64,000 nucleotides of DNA, from the NCBI GenBank assembly GCA_964559835.1, contig CAZLJE010000003.1, positions 149,937-213,936 on the forward strand, in the 5' to 3' direction. This document shows positions 24,425-32,837 of this stretch, piece by piece. How positions within the stretch are numbered: position 1 is the stretch's first letter; each line of letters opens with the position of its first letter. The notes beneath the pieces are model-generated. The model was not told where the DNA came from and made no database searches. It saw only the letters and a program-made list of their open reading frames with translations. The DNA is from DAISJI01 sp964559835. Its GTDB lineage: Bacteria > Acidobacteriota > Terriglobia > Terriglobales > Acidobacteriaceae. The position numbers were made by a program, and so were the translations under genes.

Positions 24425-25486
24425 GTGAGCCCTTGCAATTCCTTGAACGGTACTGCAGTCGTATTCGTCGGCACCGTTCAGTCGATCCGTTCCGGATCAC
24501 TTCTTGAATTTATTCGCTTTGCACAAGCGCATCCTGGTTCGTGGACTGAACAATGGGGTCTTTTCCATGACATTTTGCAAATCACCTTCGCGGTCGACGA
24601 GAGTTTCAGAGGAACCACAGCGAAAGAGATAACCGTCAGGATCAATAAGTTCATGGGCGCGTGCGGATTTGAATCCGACAAGGGAGACTTGTACTTCAAA
24701 AAGGGGGAGCAGTATCTCGTGTACGCTTCACTGGGTGACGACTCCGGATTCATCAGAAGGGGCGATTTGTTATGGACGACTCACTGCTCCAGAAGTCGGC
24801 GTGCAAAAGATGTGAAGGCTGAGATTGAAACGCTCCGTGGAATACGTAATCTGGCGCCCGCGAGGGTAACGGGAACGTACAGCTTGCTGAGTCGGCCTAC
24901 CATGCAAATGCCGGCGGCCCAACAAACGATCACCTTAGTCACGCAGGACGGTCGCGCGCGGACGGAAACAGTACGTGACAGTGGCCGTTTTGCATTCTCA
25001 GGGTTGGCGCCGGGGAAGTACTTAGTATCTCTAACAAGGCCGAGCAACTATGCGAGTCGGTTGTATGACAACGCGTCAATCCGACAAGGCGATACTTGGG
25101 TTCGTTTAAATCCGCGATCTGTCGAAGTGGAACCCTCCGGATGCGTTGACATCGCCTTCAATGCCGTGCCTGATGGTCATATCTCCGGAATCGTAACAAA
25201 TGCAAATGGCGGGTTGGCCAAAGGTGCTGAAATCCGATTGTGGCCGGATGGGAAGCTGGTTGATCCGAATCGACCTTACCAATTCACCAGAGCCGATGAC
25301 CAGGGTCGATTTGACCTCGGTCCACTGCCACCAGGCGACTACTTAGTAGCCGCAAGCGCTCCCTCCACTGAACCGCAGAAGGTCTGGTTTTATCGAGGAA
25401 CCACCAGCGGTTCAGGCAGCAAGCCCATTCACCTGAAATTTGCGCAAAGGGTCGCTCTTGCGTTGCGCATCGGAAGTACTGAATAA
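24425..25486 (+). CDS. Secreted NTR/TIMP-like domain protein with regulatory-like repeats; 5' end frameshifted
   Basis: The open frame extends upstream to 24353 without a start codon and reads through a secretion signal: CVALICLCSNEAKA then CQCGTTVSPC. A separate ATG at 24324 encodes MMLGRVFTRKL in another frame. One extra T in the TTTT run near 24355 would join them into a complete signal peptide cleaved at AKA. The mature protein would begin with Cys, as in netrin/TIMP (NTR) domains. The NTR part continues GTAVVFVGTVQS, EITVRIN, CGFESDKGDLYFKKGEQYLV and HCSRSRRAKDV. Two beta-sandwich segments follow (RFAFSGLAPGKYLVSL; RFDLGPLPPGDYLVAA). The gene sits alone. The defect may be real or an assembly error. 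Confidence 0.65.
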   Translation: MSPCNSLNGTAVVFVGTVQSIRSGSLLEFIRFAQAHPGSWTEQWGLFHDILQITFAVDESFRGTTAKEITVRINKFMGACGFESDKGDLYFKKGEQYLVYASLGDDSGFIRRGDLLWTTHCSRSRRAKDVKAEIETLRGIRNLAPARVTGTYSLLSRPTMQMPAAQQTITLVTQDGRARTETVRDSGRFAFSGLAPGKYLVSLTRPSNYASRLYDNASIRQGDTWVRLNPRSVEVEPSGCVDIAFNAVPDGHISGIVTNANGGLAKGAEIRLWPDGKLVDPNRPYQFTRADDQGRFDLGPLPPGDYLVAASAPSTEPQKVWFYRGTTSGSGSKPIHLKFAQRVALALRIGSTE

Positions 25487-25733
25487 ACACAGCTGCCCCA
25501 CCACCCTGATCCGCGTTCCCGTTTCGGAACTGCCGGAAAAATATTTCTCTCCACATCACAGACAACTCTTGACTTCTGTGTTTAGCCTTTTAGATAGGAG
25601 AAACATCGGCGCAGCTCCCGGGCCACCGAGCATCTCGCCTACGCTGCGAGCCAGCCCGAGACACCTGCCGCGCCCCTTCTCCTGGTACCGGTTTCTCGGT
25701 CTGCTCTTTGAGCGGTTGCACTCGTATCCGGGC

Positions 25734-25751
25734 ACGGCTTTAGCCGTGCCG
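25734..25751. repeat. Small GGCTTTAGCC hairpins
   Basis: GCACGGCTTTAGCCGTGC is a perfect hairpin. A related GCGGCTTTAGCCGC follows at 25773. They lie in the stretch 25487-25866, which holds no supportable gene. Confidence 0.55.
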
Positions 25752-25791
25752 GTGCGCTGTTGTGTTTGGACGCGGCTTTAGCCGCTGGCCC

Positions 25792-25819
25792 CGACCTACG
25801 ACGTGCGACCTACGACCTA
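25792..25819. repeat. Heptamer array H16
   Basis: Four units CGACCTA (one variant CGACGTG). Confidence 0.8.
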
Positions 25820-25866
25820 CCTCCCGGTACCCGCTCCACCAAAATTCAAATCGAAAGGAGGCCACC

Positions 25867-26013
25867 ATGGCCTCACACCTCGTCGTCTCTGCTTTTCCTT
25901 CGTGCTCCTTCGTGGCCTTTGTGGTGAGTGTTTTCCGCGCCCCGCTGGGTTACCCAGGGTTACCCATACTCAACCCATTGATTCCATTCCCGACCACCGG
26001 GAGGGGGTACTAA
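25867..26013 (+). CDS. Possible small ORF or 5' relic interrupted by a K-type array
   Basis: An excellent ribosome-binding site (AAAGGAGG, 5 nt spacing) precedes an ATG. Only MASHLVVSA looks unique; the next codons are a K-type repeat (TTCCTTCGTGCTCCTTCGTG). The 48-residue product ends just before the following gene. It may be the start of a gene displaced by repeat insertion rather than a working peptide. Confidence 0.25.
   Translation: MASHLVVSAFPSCSFVAFVVSVFRAPLGYPGLPILNPLIPFPTTGRGY
25890..25932. repeat. K-type array inside the small ORF
   Basis: CCTTCGTGCTCCTTCGTGGC then CTTTGTGGTGAG, beginning about 25 nt after the ATG of the small ORF. Confidence 0.75.
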
Positions 26014-26016
26014 CCC

Positions 26017-26833
26017 ATGCCTGAGATCGCGCAGCTCTTCCGTTCTCCCCGTTGCCAGCACGTCCACTACTCCGGCAAACCCTGCAAAGCTCCGGCCCGC
26101 CGCGGACGCAATTACTGCGTCTTCCACCAGGCCCGCCCACCTCGACCCCGGCGGCTGCGTCCTCCCCATCGTCGAAGACGTGCACTCCTACCAGCTCGCC
26201 ATCATTCGCATCGCGCGCGCCCTCGCCGACGACGTCATCGACGCCCGCAAGGCCACCGCCCTGCTCTACGCCATGCAGCTCGCCGGCTACCAGCTCAACG
26301 AATTCGCCAAGCAGCGCGCCGAAGTCGAAGATCCCCAACGTGCGCTGAAGAACGAGATCTCCGCCCGCTACGACGCGCGTAAATACCCCTTCCCGTCCTA
26401 CGTCCCCGAGCAAGACCTCGTCTCCATCCTCAAAGAACTCCGCGTCGAACAATCAGCCGAAGCCAACGAAATAGATAGTAGTCATGCTGAGCGAAGCGAA
26501 GCACCTATGCATTTCGGCCCTGCACAATGCACAGATCCTTCGTCGGACTCACGTCCTCCTCAGGATGACAAAGCGCGCGGTTGCGAAGTCCCGCAGGGAC
26601 GACTCGCTGGTAGCCCAGCACGAAGTGCTGGGAACCCGGACCCGCAATCCGATCGAGTCCCGGAGGGACGAACCGGCCTTGACCGAGTCTCCAAACCGCC
26701 GCAACCCGAACGACCACCAACGCCCCATGCAACTGGCGACTGGCGATTGGCGACTGACTTCCAATCCATAGATCCTTCGTCGGACTTACGTCCTCCTCAG
26801 GATGACAGTCGCGAACAGCCCGGCGCCGCCTGA
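26017..26833 (+). pseudogene. Conserved Cys-rich hypothetical protein gene, frameshifted and with a repeat-derived 3' end
   Basis: The first frame reads MPEIAQLFRSPRCQHVHYSG then KPCKAPARRGRNYCVFHQAR, a Cys/His-rich motif common in acidobacterial hypothetical proteins. Removing one C from the CCC run near 26135 continues it as HLDPGGCVLPIVEDVHSYQL and the helical AIIRIARALADDVIDARKAT, found in the second frame from about 26137. Sequence from about 26478 onward is S-type and other repeats, so the original C-terminus has been replaced. The function is unknown. The Cys/His spacing could hold zinc. Confidence 0.6.
26481..26806. repeat. S-type repeats in the 3' part of the frameshifted gene, with heptamer array H17
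   Basis: CTGAGCGAAGCGAAGCA lies at 26486. AGATCCTTCGTCGGACTCAC and CCTCCTCAGGATGACA occur at 26532-26569 and again, with one change, at 26768-26805. Between them lie the hairpins GTCCCGCAGGGAC and CAGCACGAAGTGCTG and four ACTGGCG-type heptamers (26732-26759). Confidence 0.75.
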
Positions 26834-26859
26834 GCCATAAGCCATTTGCCATGCGCCGG
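26832..26859. repeat. Heptamer array H18
   Basis: Four units NNGCCAT (GA, AA, TT) ending GCGCCGG. Confidence 0.75.
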
Positions 26860-26913
26860 TTCCTCATCCATCACGCCCGGCGCGATACGCGCTGTGGGAT
26901 AATCGGGCTTCAC

Positions 26914-27438
26914 GTGCACATTGGAATCAAAGTCGGGCTGGCGCTTGGAATATGCCTGCTACTGGCGTCGTGCGGCTACAGGACGGGCTCGCACTCGTCG
27001 CGGCTGCCGACCGAGGTCAAGACCATCGCGGTGCCGGCGTTCACGAACCAGACGCAGAGCTACAGGGTCGAGCAGGTGCTGACTGCCGCGGTGGTGCGCG
27101 AGTTCGTCACCCGTACCAAGTTCCGCGTGCTGCCCGAGATCTCGAACGATGCCGACGCCACCCTGCGCGGGACGGTCGTGTCGGCCTCGGCGGCGACACT
27201 TACTTACGATTCGCAGACCGGACACGCGTCGACCGCGCTAGTCACGGTCACGGTCCGCGTCGCGCTGGTCGACCGCAAAGGCGCCGTGCTGTTCGACAAT
27301 CCGAACTTCACCTTCCGCCAGGAGTACCAGGTATCGCGCGAAGTGAGCAGCTTCTTCGAGGAGGACGCGCCGGCGATGGACCGGCTGGCCCGCGACTTCG
27401 CCCGCACGCTGGTGAGCAGCGTAGTGGAGGCGTACTAA
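26914..27438 (+). CDS. lptE: LPS-assembly lipoprotein LptE
   Basis: The protein has a lipoprotein signal VGLALGICLLLASC with the lipobox Cys, then GYRTGSHSSRLPTEVKTIAV and the LptE-like fold PAFTNQTQSYRVEQVLTAAV, VREFVTRTKFRVL, and a helical end APAMDRLARDFARTLVSSVV. LptE plugs the LptD barrel that inserts lipopolysaccharide. I favour the GTG start at 26914, right before the signal; an ATG at 26851 inside a heptamer array is also in frame. holA follows 113 nt later; lptE-holA is a widespread bacterial gene pair, which supports the call. Confidence 0.85.
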   Translation: MHIGIKVGLALGICLLLASCGYRTGSHSSRLPTEVKTIAVPAFTNQTQSYRVEQVLTAAVVREFVTRTKFRVLPEISNDADATLRGTVVSASAATLTYDSQTGHASTALVTVTVRVALVDRKGAVLFDNPNFTFRQEYQVSREVSSFFEEDAPAMDRLARDFARTLVSSVVEAY

Positions 27439-27452
27439 TGCCCAATTCACCA

Positions 27453-27538
27453 CGGAGGCACGGAGACACGGAGAAAAACATTTCTGATTTTCGATTTTTG
27501 ATTTTTGATTCTCTGTGCCTCCGTGACTCCGTGGTGAG
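27453..27538. repeat. Composite hairpin: K-type arms around heptamer array H19
   Basis: The left arm CACCACGGAGGCACGGAGAC pairs with the right arm ending GTGACTCCGTGGTG. The loop holds four GATTTTT-type heptamers (27486-27513). It fills the lptE-holA gap. Confidence 0.85.
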
Positions 27539-27550
27539 GGAGTTGCTCGC

Positions 27551-28675
27551 ATGAAGGCCTTCGCAGCGACCCAGCGCTTTCTTAGTGATGTCGAGCAGCG
27601 CAAGCTCAAGCCGATCTACCTGCTCGTCGGCGACGAGGCGTTTTTCCGCAAGCAGTGCCGCGAGGCGGTTCTGAAGACGCTCGTGCCGGCCGACCTGCGC
27701 GATTTTAGCCTGCACGAGTTCGACCTGGGCGAGACGCCGCTGGTCGATGTGCTCGATGCGGCGCGCACACCGTCGCTGATGGCGCCGTTCCAGGTGGTGT
27801 TCGTGCGGGGCGTGAAGGCGCTATACGGCCGCGGTTCGCACGACAAGGAATTCGAGGCAGTCGAGGAGTACGCGAAGAACCCGAACCCGGACGCGCTGGT
27901 GATCTTCGTCGCCGACCACATCAGCATTCCCGCCGACGTCCGGCGCATGGAATTGCAGGACAAGGACCGGTACGAGCGCATCCGGGAGACTTTGGGAGAG
28001 TTCTGCCAGATCGTCGAGTTGGCGCGCGTGGATGAAGGCGAAGCGGTGAAGTGGGCGACCGAGACCGCCGCGTCGGAACAGGTGAAGCTCGATGCCGACG
28101 CCGCGCACGAACTGGTGGACGCGCTCGGCGGCGACATGATGCTCGTCGCCAACGAACTGGAGAAGCTCATCCTGTACGTTGGCGAGAAGAAGAAGGTCAC
28201 GCTGGGCGATGTGGAGACGATGGTGCTCGCGGCGAAGCAGCGCACTTTGTATGAGCTGACGGACGCGATCTCGGCGAAGGACCGGATGCGCGCGCTGGCG
28301 GTGATGGACGCGATGCTGTCGACCGGCGACGGCGACGATGCGGCCATCGGACATCTTTATATGCTGGCCAAAACCTTCCGCCAGATGCTGGTGATCTTCG
28401 AGAAGCGCGTGCGCGACTCGCGCGCGCTGTGGCAGGCGCTCTGGCGTGGGTTCGGGGTGCCTCCGTTCGCCGCGGAAGATGTGCTGAAGCAGGCGCGCCG
28501 CTATAAGTCCCGCCGCGAACTGACGCGGGCGTTGCGCCTGATCGCGCGCGCCGACCTGGAACTGCGCTCGAATCCGCCGAGCAAGCGCATGGTGCTGGAA
28601 CGCCTCGTGCTGGACCTGGCGAGCGAGCCGAAGGTGTTCGAGAGCGCTGGTGAACAGGGACAACTCAGTCTGTAG
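27551..28675 (+). CDS. holA: DNA polymerase III subunit delta
   Basis: The 374-residue clamp-loader subunit opens the beta sliding clamp. The N-terminal domain has YLLVGDEAFFRKQCREAVLK at about residues 24-43. DLGETPLVDVLDAARTPSLM and the strand QVVFVRGVKAL follow. The middle domain contains LVDALGGDMMLVANELEKLI, and the C-terminal collar has ALRLIARADLELRSNPPSKR. It is the full expected length. The ATG lies just after a composite repeat hairpin. Confidence 0.9.
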   Translation: MKAFAATQRFLSDVEQRKLKPIYLLVGDEAFFRKQCREAVLKTLVPADLRDFSLHEFDLGETPLVDVLDAARTPSLMAPFQVVFVRGVKALYGRGSHDKEFEAVEEYAKNPNPDALVIFVADHISIPADVRRMELQDKDRYERIRETLGEFCQIVELARVDEGEAVKWATETAASEQVKLDADAAHELVDALGGDMMLVANELEKLILYVGEKKKVTLGDVETMVLAAKQRTLYELTDAISAKDRMRALAVMDAMLSTGDGDDAAIGHLYMLAKTFRQMLVIFEKRVRDSRALWQALWRGFGVPPFAAEDVLKQARRYKSRRELTRALRLIARADLELRSNPPSKRMVLERLVLDLASEPKVFESAGEQGQLSL

Positions 28676-28681
28676 CGGTAA

Positions 28682-28783
28682 TTGGTTGTTGGTAATTGGT
28701 AATTGGTAGTTGGTACTTGGTAATTGGTAATTGGTAGTTGGTAATTGGTCGTTGGTGTGGCCAATTACCAATTACCAATTACG
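28682..28783. repeat. Long heptamer array H20 with inverted right arm
   Basis: Eleven TTGGT cores occur at exact 7-nt spacing from 28682 to 28752. The inverted right arm has three AATTACN units (28763-28783). The stop codon of the minus-strand gene (28779-28781) lies inside the right arm. Confidence 0.95.
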
Positions 28784-29483
28784 GATTTCCTGGTTTGATG
28801 TCGATTGCTTTTCCGTTCTGATACGTAACGACGAGCGGCTTGCCGCCGTTCGGATATGTGACGGTTTTCTGGCTGGCGTCGCCGCCGGCTTGCGGCGTGC
28901 CCATCCCGATGGCGAATGCGACCTGGTACTCGTTCATGCCCTTCGTCACCTCGTGGCGCTCGATGGCCTGCCAGGTTTCGGGCGTCCAGAAGTTGAAGAG
29001 CTGGTGCGGGTCTTCGTAGAAGAACATCTCGTCGGCGTAGAAGGTAAAGTCGCTGCCCTCTTGGATGCCGATCGGGACCGCGTAAGCCTTGCCGTCCTGG
29101 TCGAAGACGGCGACGACCTGGCGGCTTCCCGGCGCGGCGACGCTGACTACGTCCTTGATCTGGAGCTTCTGGATCGGCAACAGCATGCCCGCCGAATGTT
29201 TGAAATCGACGGCATGATTCGCGTACGGATAAACCGTGTAGCGATAGCCTTCCTTGACCCAGACCGCCTGCTGTGTCAGTTGTTGCGCGGATTTCATGCT
29301 GGAAATGTAGAGCTTTTTCGGTACGACGTAGGCCTCGCGGTTGAGCGGCGGAGCGGCGGATTTCGGAGTTTCCGAGGTCGCCGTTTTGCGCTCGCGCATG
29401 ATGACGATCACGCGGATGGCGGCGGCGACTATCAACACCAGGAAGAAAACCTGGAAGAGTCGAATGGTCTGCTTACTTGCCAT
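28779..29483 (-). CDS. Membrane-anchored hypothetical protein
   Basis: The 234-residue protein has one N-terminal transmembrane helix (LFQVFFLVLIVAAAIRVIVI) and an extracytoplasmic domain with VVPKKLYISSMKSAQQLTQQ, an SH3-like region LPIQKLQIKDVVSVAAPGSR, and a small C-terminal domain with VAFAIGMGTPQAGG and VTYPNGGKPLVVTYQNGKA. I do not recognise a named family. The start at 29483 places the helix at residues 7-26. The last codons and the stop codon are inside a heptamer array. Confidence 0.6.
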   Translation of the reverse strand: MASKQTIRLFQVFFLVLIVAAAIRVIVIMRERKTATSETPKSAAPPLNREAYVVPKKLYISSMKSAQQLTQQAVWVKEGYRYTVYPYANHAVDFKHSAGMLLPIQKLQIKDVVSVAAPGSRQVVAVFDQDGKAYAVPIGIQEGSDFTFYADEMFFYEDPHQLFNFWTPETWQAIERHEVTKGMNEYQVAFAIGMGTPQAGGDASQKTVTYPNGGKPLVVTYQNGKAIDIKPGNP

Positions 29484-29742
29484 AAGTACCAGTGAGATGA
29501 TGTTACGCCGCGCGACGTCACCTGAGGTGCCCAAGCAATTGATTGCCGAAGGGTTAGTGCGGCTCGGTGCCAGGCACATGGGCTAAGGTTTATGTAACCG
29601 TCACCTAAGTCAACCTCCTGATTTGCAGCGCTTTAGGCGCGAGCCATACTGAATTTCAACCAACCCCGATATACGAGTTCGCCGACGTTCTCTGCATTAG
29701 TAACCTGGGGGAAACGGTGCAGGGCCCGGAGCGAGATCTGAA

Positions 29743-29866
29743 AAAGGGGCAACTCCCCGGCCGGCTAAACGGTCGCCCGGGGAGTTCTTGCCAGTCTGGC
29801 GCAAGCCAAAGCAGATTCCTGACGCCGAAAGCGGGCGTTCGGAATGACAAGGGAGAGGCCGGACAG
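29743..29866. repeat. Structured intergenic repeat upstream of the TPR/transglutaminase gene
   Basis: AACTCCCCGG (29751-29760) pairs with CCGGGGAGTT (29777-29786). A second hairpin pairs GATTCCTGACGCC with GGGCGTTCGGAAT. Read on the minus strand the block runs from TGTCATTCCGAACG to AGGAATCTGC, the same style as the S-type repeats. The remainder of 29484-29742 holds no feature I can support. Confidence 0.55.
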
Positions 29867-29882
29867 GCACAGCTTGGGAATA

Positions 29883-32837
29883 GTGACGCGCCTTCGTCTT
29901 CATCTCGCGACCGCGGTCCTGGCGATGCTGGGAATCCTGCCCGGAAGCTTGTCGCAAACGTACTCTGGTTCACCGAATCCTTACGAAAAGAAAGCCGCGG
30001 AGCTGCGGCAGAATTTCGCGCGGGCGAGCGCGCCGGAAAAAGCTGCGTTGCTGGCGCGTGAGTATGCGCTGAGGACGTACGTCGGCGATGTGAGCGCGCT
30101 GACGGCGTGGTTCGAGAACGTGAGTAAAGATGCGGCCGTCGACCCGGCAGTGAGGCAACAGGCGGAGCGTTACGCCGATATGTGTCGCCAGGCAAGCCTG
30201 GCTAGTACACAGGAGTCGATGTATCGCCAGGCAAGCCTGGCTCGTACACACGAGTCACGGAGTGAAAGCGACGGCGTGATCGCACTGGCGCGGCGGGCGG
30301 TCGAAGAGCAACCGAAATCGGCGGAAGCGCTCGAGGCACTTGGAGTCCTGGAAGAAGAGCGCGGATCAAGCGACGCACACGATCACTTCGAACAGGCGGC
30401 GCGGATCGCGCCCACGGCCGAGCGTTGGCTGAGGGTCGCGTCGACGTGCACGGATTCGACCTGCACGTTTGCAGCACTGAGCGCCGCGCGCGCGACGGGC
30501 GAGAACACGGCGGAAGTCCTGGGACGGATGGCGGAATACTATGCGTCGCGGGGACAGTCGCAGAAGGCGCGAACGCTGCTGGGGCAAGCGATGGCGCAGG
30601 CGCCGGAAGACTTCGTCCTGCGCATGCACTCGGTCGATCTGGATCTCGCGGCCGGGCTGAATGCGGAGGCTCTCCGCGAGTTGCGGAAGGTGGACGCGCA
30701 ATACGCGGGCGTGGCGTGGGTCGAGAGCGAAGGCGCGGCACGGTACGAAAAACTGGGGTTGCTGGACCGGGCGGAAGCGCTCAACGAAGCTGCGCTGGCG
30801 CAGGATTTCGATACTGCTACGGTCCGCGAGGCGCTCGCCCGCCTATATGCGAATCGCCTCGAGACGGCGAAACTGCGCGCGCTGTTGTCGGACACGGTAA
30901 AGCTGGAGCCTTCGAACGCCGAGGCGGCCGCGATGTTGGCCGGACTCAGCGACGGCAAAGAAGTTGCGCCGGCTGAGGAATCGCAGGAAACGATCTCGGA
31001 CCGCGAGAGCGCCTACGTCGTAAACGCCGCCGAGTTGGCGCAGAAGACGCGCGCGGCTGTCCCGACGGACAACGCGACGGCGGTGGAGCTGGCCGATGTG
31101 CGAGTCGAGCACGTGGCCGAAAACGGGCTCAGCAGCGTCCGCACGCAGCAGGTGGCCTACATTGCAACCGAGCAGGGCGCGCGCGACTACGCGACGCGCA
31201 CCATCACCTACGCGCCCGGGGCGCAAAGGCTGCAAGTCCTGCATGCTCGCGTCTTCAAGGCCGACGGACGCGTCATGGAGGCCGAGACGTCAACCGAGTC
31301 CGGCCCGGGTGACGCGACATCGGCGATGTACTACGACACGCGGACGCGGACAGTGCGGTATCCGTCGCTGGAAACCGGCGACGTCGTCGAACTCGATTAC
31401 CGTTTGACACCCGAGACGAAGACGAACCCGTACGGTGACTATTTCGGACAGCTGGTGACGTTTGGCTCGTCGTTGCCGCGGAAGTTGCAGCGCTACGTGC
31501 TCATCACGCCCGCGGCGCGGCCGATGCATGTCACCCAGGCGCGCCTGGCGAAGGTAGTGGAAACGCGCACCGATACCGAGCATGTGTACGCGTGGGAGAT
31601 GCGCAACATCGCGCCGCTGCCGAACGAGCCGAAGGGTCCGGCCACGACGGAGATCGCGCCGTACGTGAGCGTCTCGACGTTCCAATCCTGGGACCAGGTC
31701 GGGCGCTGGTACGCGGACCTGATCGCGCCGCAGTTCAAGCTGGATGCCGCATTGCGCGACGTCCTGGCAAAGCTGACTTCGGGGAAAACAAGCGACGACG
31801 AGAAGATCCGGGCGATCCACCACTTCGTACTGCGCAACACGCATTACGTGGCGCTGGAGTTCGGGGTGTTCAGCTACAAGCCGTACCCGGTGAGCCAGGT
31901 GTACGCGCGGCGGTTCGGCGACTGCAAAGACAAGGCGAGCCTGATGATCGCGCTTCTGCGTGCGGCGGGAATCGATGCGGACCTGGCGCTGGTGCGCACG
32001 CGCAGGCTGGGCAACGTGGCGGGCGATGCGACGTCGATCTCGATCTTTAATCACGCCGTCGTGTACATCCCGAAGTACGACCTGTGGCTCGACGGGACCG
32101 CTGAATATGCGGGCTCGCACGAGTTGCCGATCGACGACCAGGGCGCGCAGGCGCTCACGGTCTCGCTGGACGGGTCGGCACAACTGCGGCGCATCCCGGT
32201 GACGCTGCCGATGGAGAACTACACGCACCGCCAGGTGCGGGCAGAGGTCGAGCCCGACGGGCGGATCCAGTTCACCGGCTCGGCGTACACGCGCGGTGAA
32301 GACGCGCCCGGCCTGAGGCGCGAGTACGAGATCACGGAACTGCAGCGCACGAACTTCCGCAACCGGCTGGCCGAGGTGCTGCCGGCGGTGCGGCTGAACT
32401 CGGTCGAGGTCGATGGCGCGCACGACCTGGAGAGCGACGTCATCGTGAACTTCAGCGGCGACCTGGACACGAACGCGGGCAGAAAGTCGGTAACACTGAC
32501 GCCGTCGTGGATGATGCGGTCGTACGTGCAGTCGCTGGCGCCGCTGAAATCGCGCAGCGAAGACCTGGTGCTGCCGGCGCCGTGGACGACGGAAGAAGAG
32601 CTGCACTTCGTACTGCCGGGCGGGTCGCGGATCGAGGCGGTGCCTCAGGATACGAACCTGGAGACGCCGTTCGGGGTCGCCGTCGTCCGGTACCAAAGAC
32701 AGGGCAACGAAGTTCTGGTGAAGACGTCGGTGCAGTTCCGCAAGCTGCGCATCGCGCCGTCGGAATATGCGGCCTTCCGCGATTTCTGCACGCAGGTGGA
32801 GAACGCGTTCCATGGCGAGATCAGGGTGGGGCTGTGA
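29883..32837 (+). CDS. Secreted TPR protein with DUF3857 and transglutaminase-like domains
   Basis: The 984-residue protein has a signal peptide (LHLATAVLAMLGILPGSLSQ), then a TPR region to about residue 370 (SAEALEALGVLEEERGSSDA; RTLLGQAMAQAPEDFVLRMH). A DUF3857 domain follows at about 390-560 and a transglutaminase-like domain at about 620-740, with the catalytic Cys in FGDCKDKASL, His in FNHAVVYIP and Asp in DLWLDGT. A C-terminal beta-rich domain follows. Two copies of a dispersed palindromic repeat are translated in frame within the TPR region (30183-30251), giving CRQASLAST and YRQASLART. The GTG at 29883 is chosen because it starts the signal peptide. It overlaps the next gene by 4 nt. 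Confidence 0.85.
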   Translation: MTRLRLHLATAVLAMLGILPGSLSQTYSGSPNPYEKKAAELRQNFARASAPEKAALLAREYALRTYVGDVSALTAWFENVSKDAAVDPAVRQQAERYADMCRQASLASTQESMYRQASLARTHESRSESDGVIALARRAVEEQPKSAEALEALGVLEEERGSSDAHDHFEQAARIAPTAERWLRVASTCTDSTCTFAALSAARATGENTAEVLGRMAEYYASRGQSQKARTLLGQAMAQAPEDFVLRMHSVDLDLAAGLNAEALRELRKVDAQYAGVAWVESEGAARYEKLGLLDRAEALNEAALAQDFDTATVREALARLYANRLETAKLRALLSDTVKLEPSNAEAAAMLAGLSDGKEVAPAEESQETISDRESAYVVNAAELAQKTRAAVPTDNATAVELADVRVEHVAENGLSSVRTQQVAYIATEQGARDYATRTITYAPGAQRLQVLHARVFKADGRVMEAETSTESGPGDATSAMYYDTRTRTVRYPSLETGDVVELDYRLTPETKTNPYGDYFGQLVTFGSSLPRKLQRYVLITPAARPMHVTQARLAKVVETRTDTEHVYAWEMRNIAPLPNEPKGPATTEIAPYVSVSTFQSWDQVGRWYADLIAPQFKLDAALRDVLAKLTSGKTSDDEKIRAIHHFVLRNTHYVALEFGVFSYKPYPVSQVYARRFGDCKDKASLMIALLRAAGIDADLALVRTRRLGNVAGDATSISIFNHAVVYIPKYDLWLDGTAEYAGSHELPIDDQGAQALTVSLDGSAQLRRIPVTLPMENYTHRQVRAEVEPDGRIQFTGSAYTRGEDAPGLRREYEITELQRTNFRNRLAEVLPAVRLNSVEVDGAHDLESDVIVNFSGDLDTNAGRKSVTLTPSWMMRSYVQSLAPLKSRSEDLVLPAPWTTEEELHFVLPGGSRIEAVPQDTNLETPFGVAVVRYQRQGNEVLVKTSVQFRKLRIAPSEYAAFRDFCTQVENAFHGEIRVGL
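30183..30251. repeat. P-type palindromic repeats, copies 1 and 2, inside coding sequence
   Basis: TCGCCAGGCAAGCCTGGCTA then GTACAC at 30185-30210, and the same with CTCGTACACAC at 30224-30251. The core GCCAGGCAAGCCTGGC is a palindrome. The intergenic copies are at 36611 and 40203. Confidence 0.9.

Noticed and set aside
29743..29866. Riboswitch upstream of the TPR/transglutaminase gene
   Set aside because: The two hairpins match the style of dispersed S-type repeats rather than any conserved riboswitch core I recognise.
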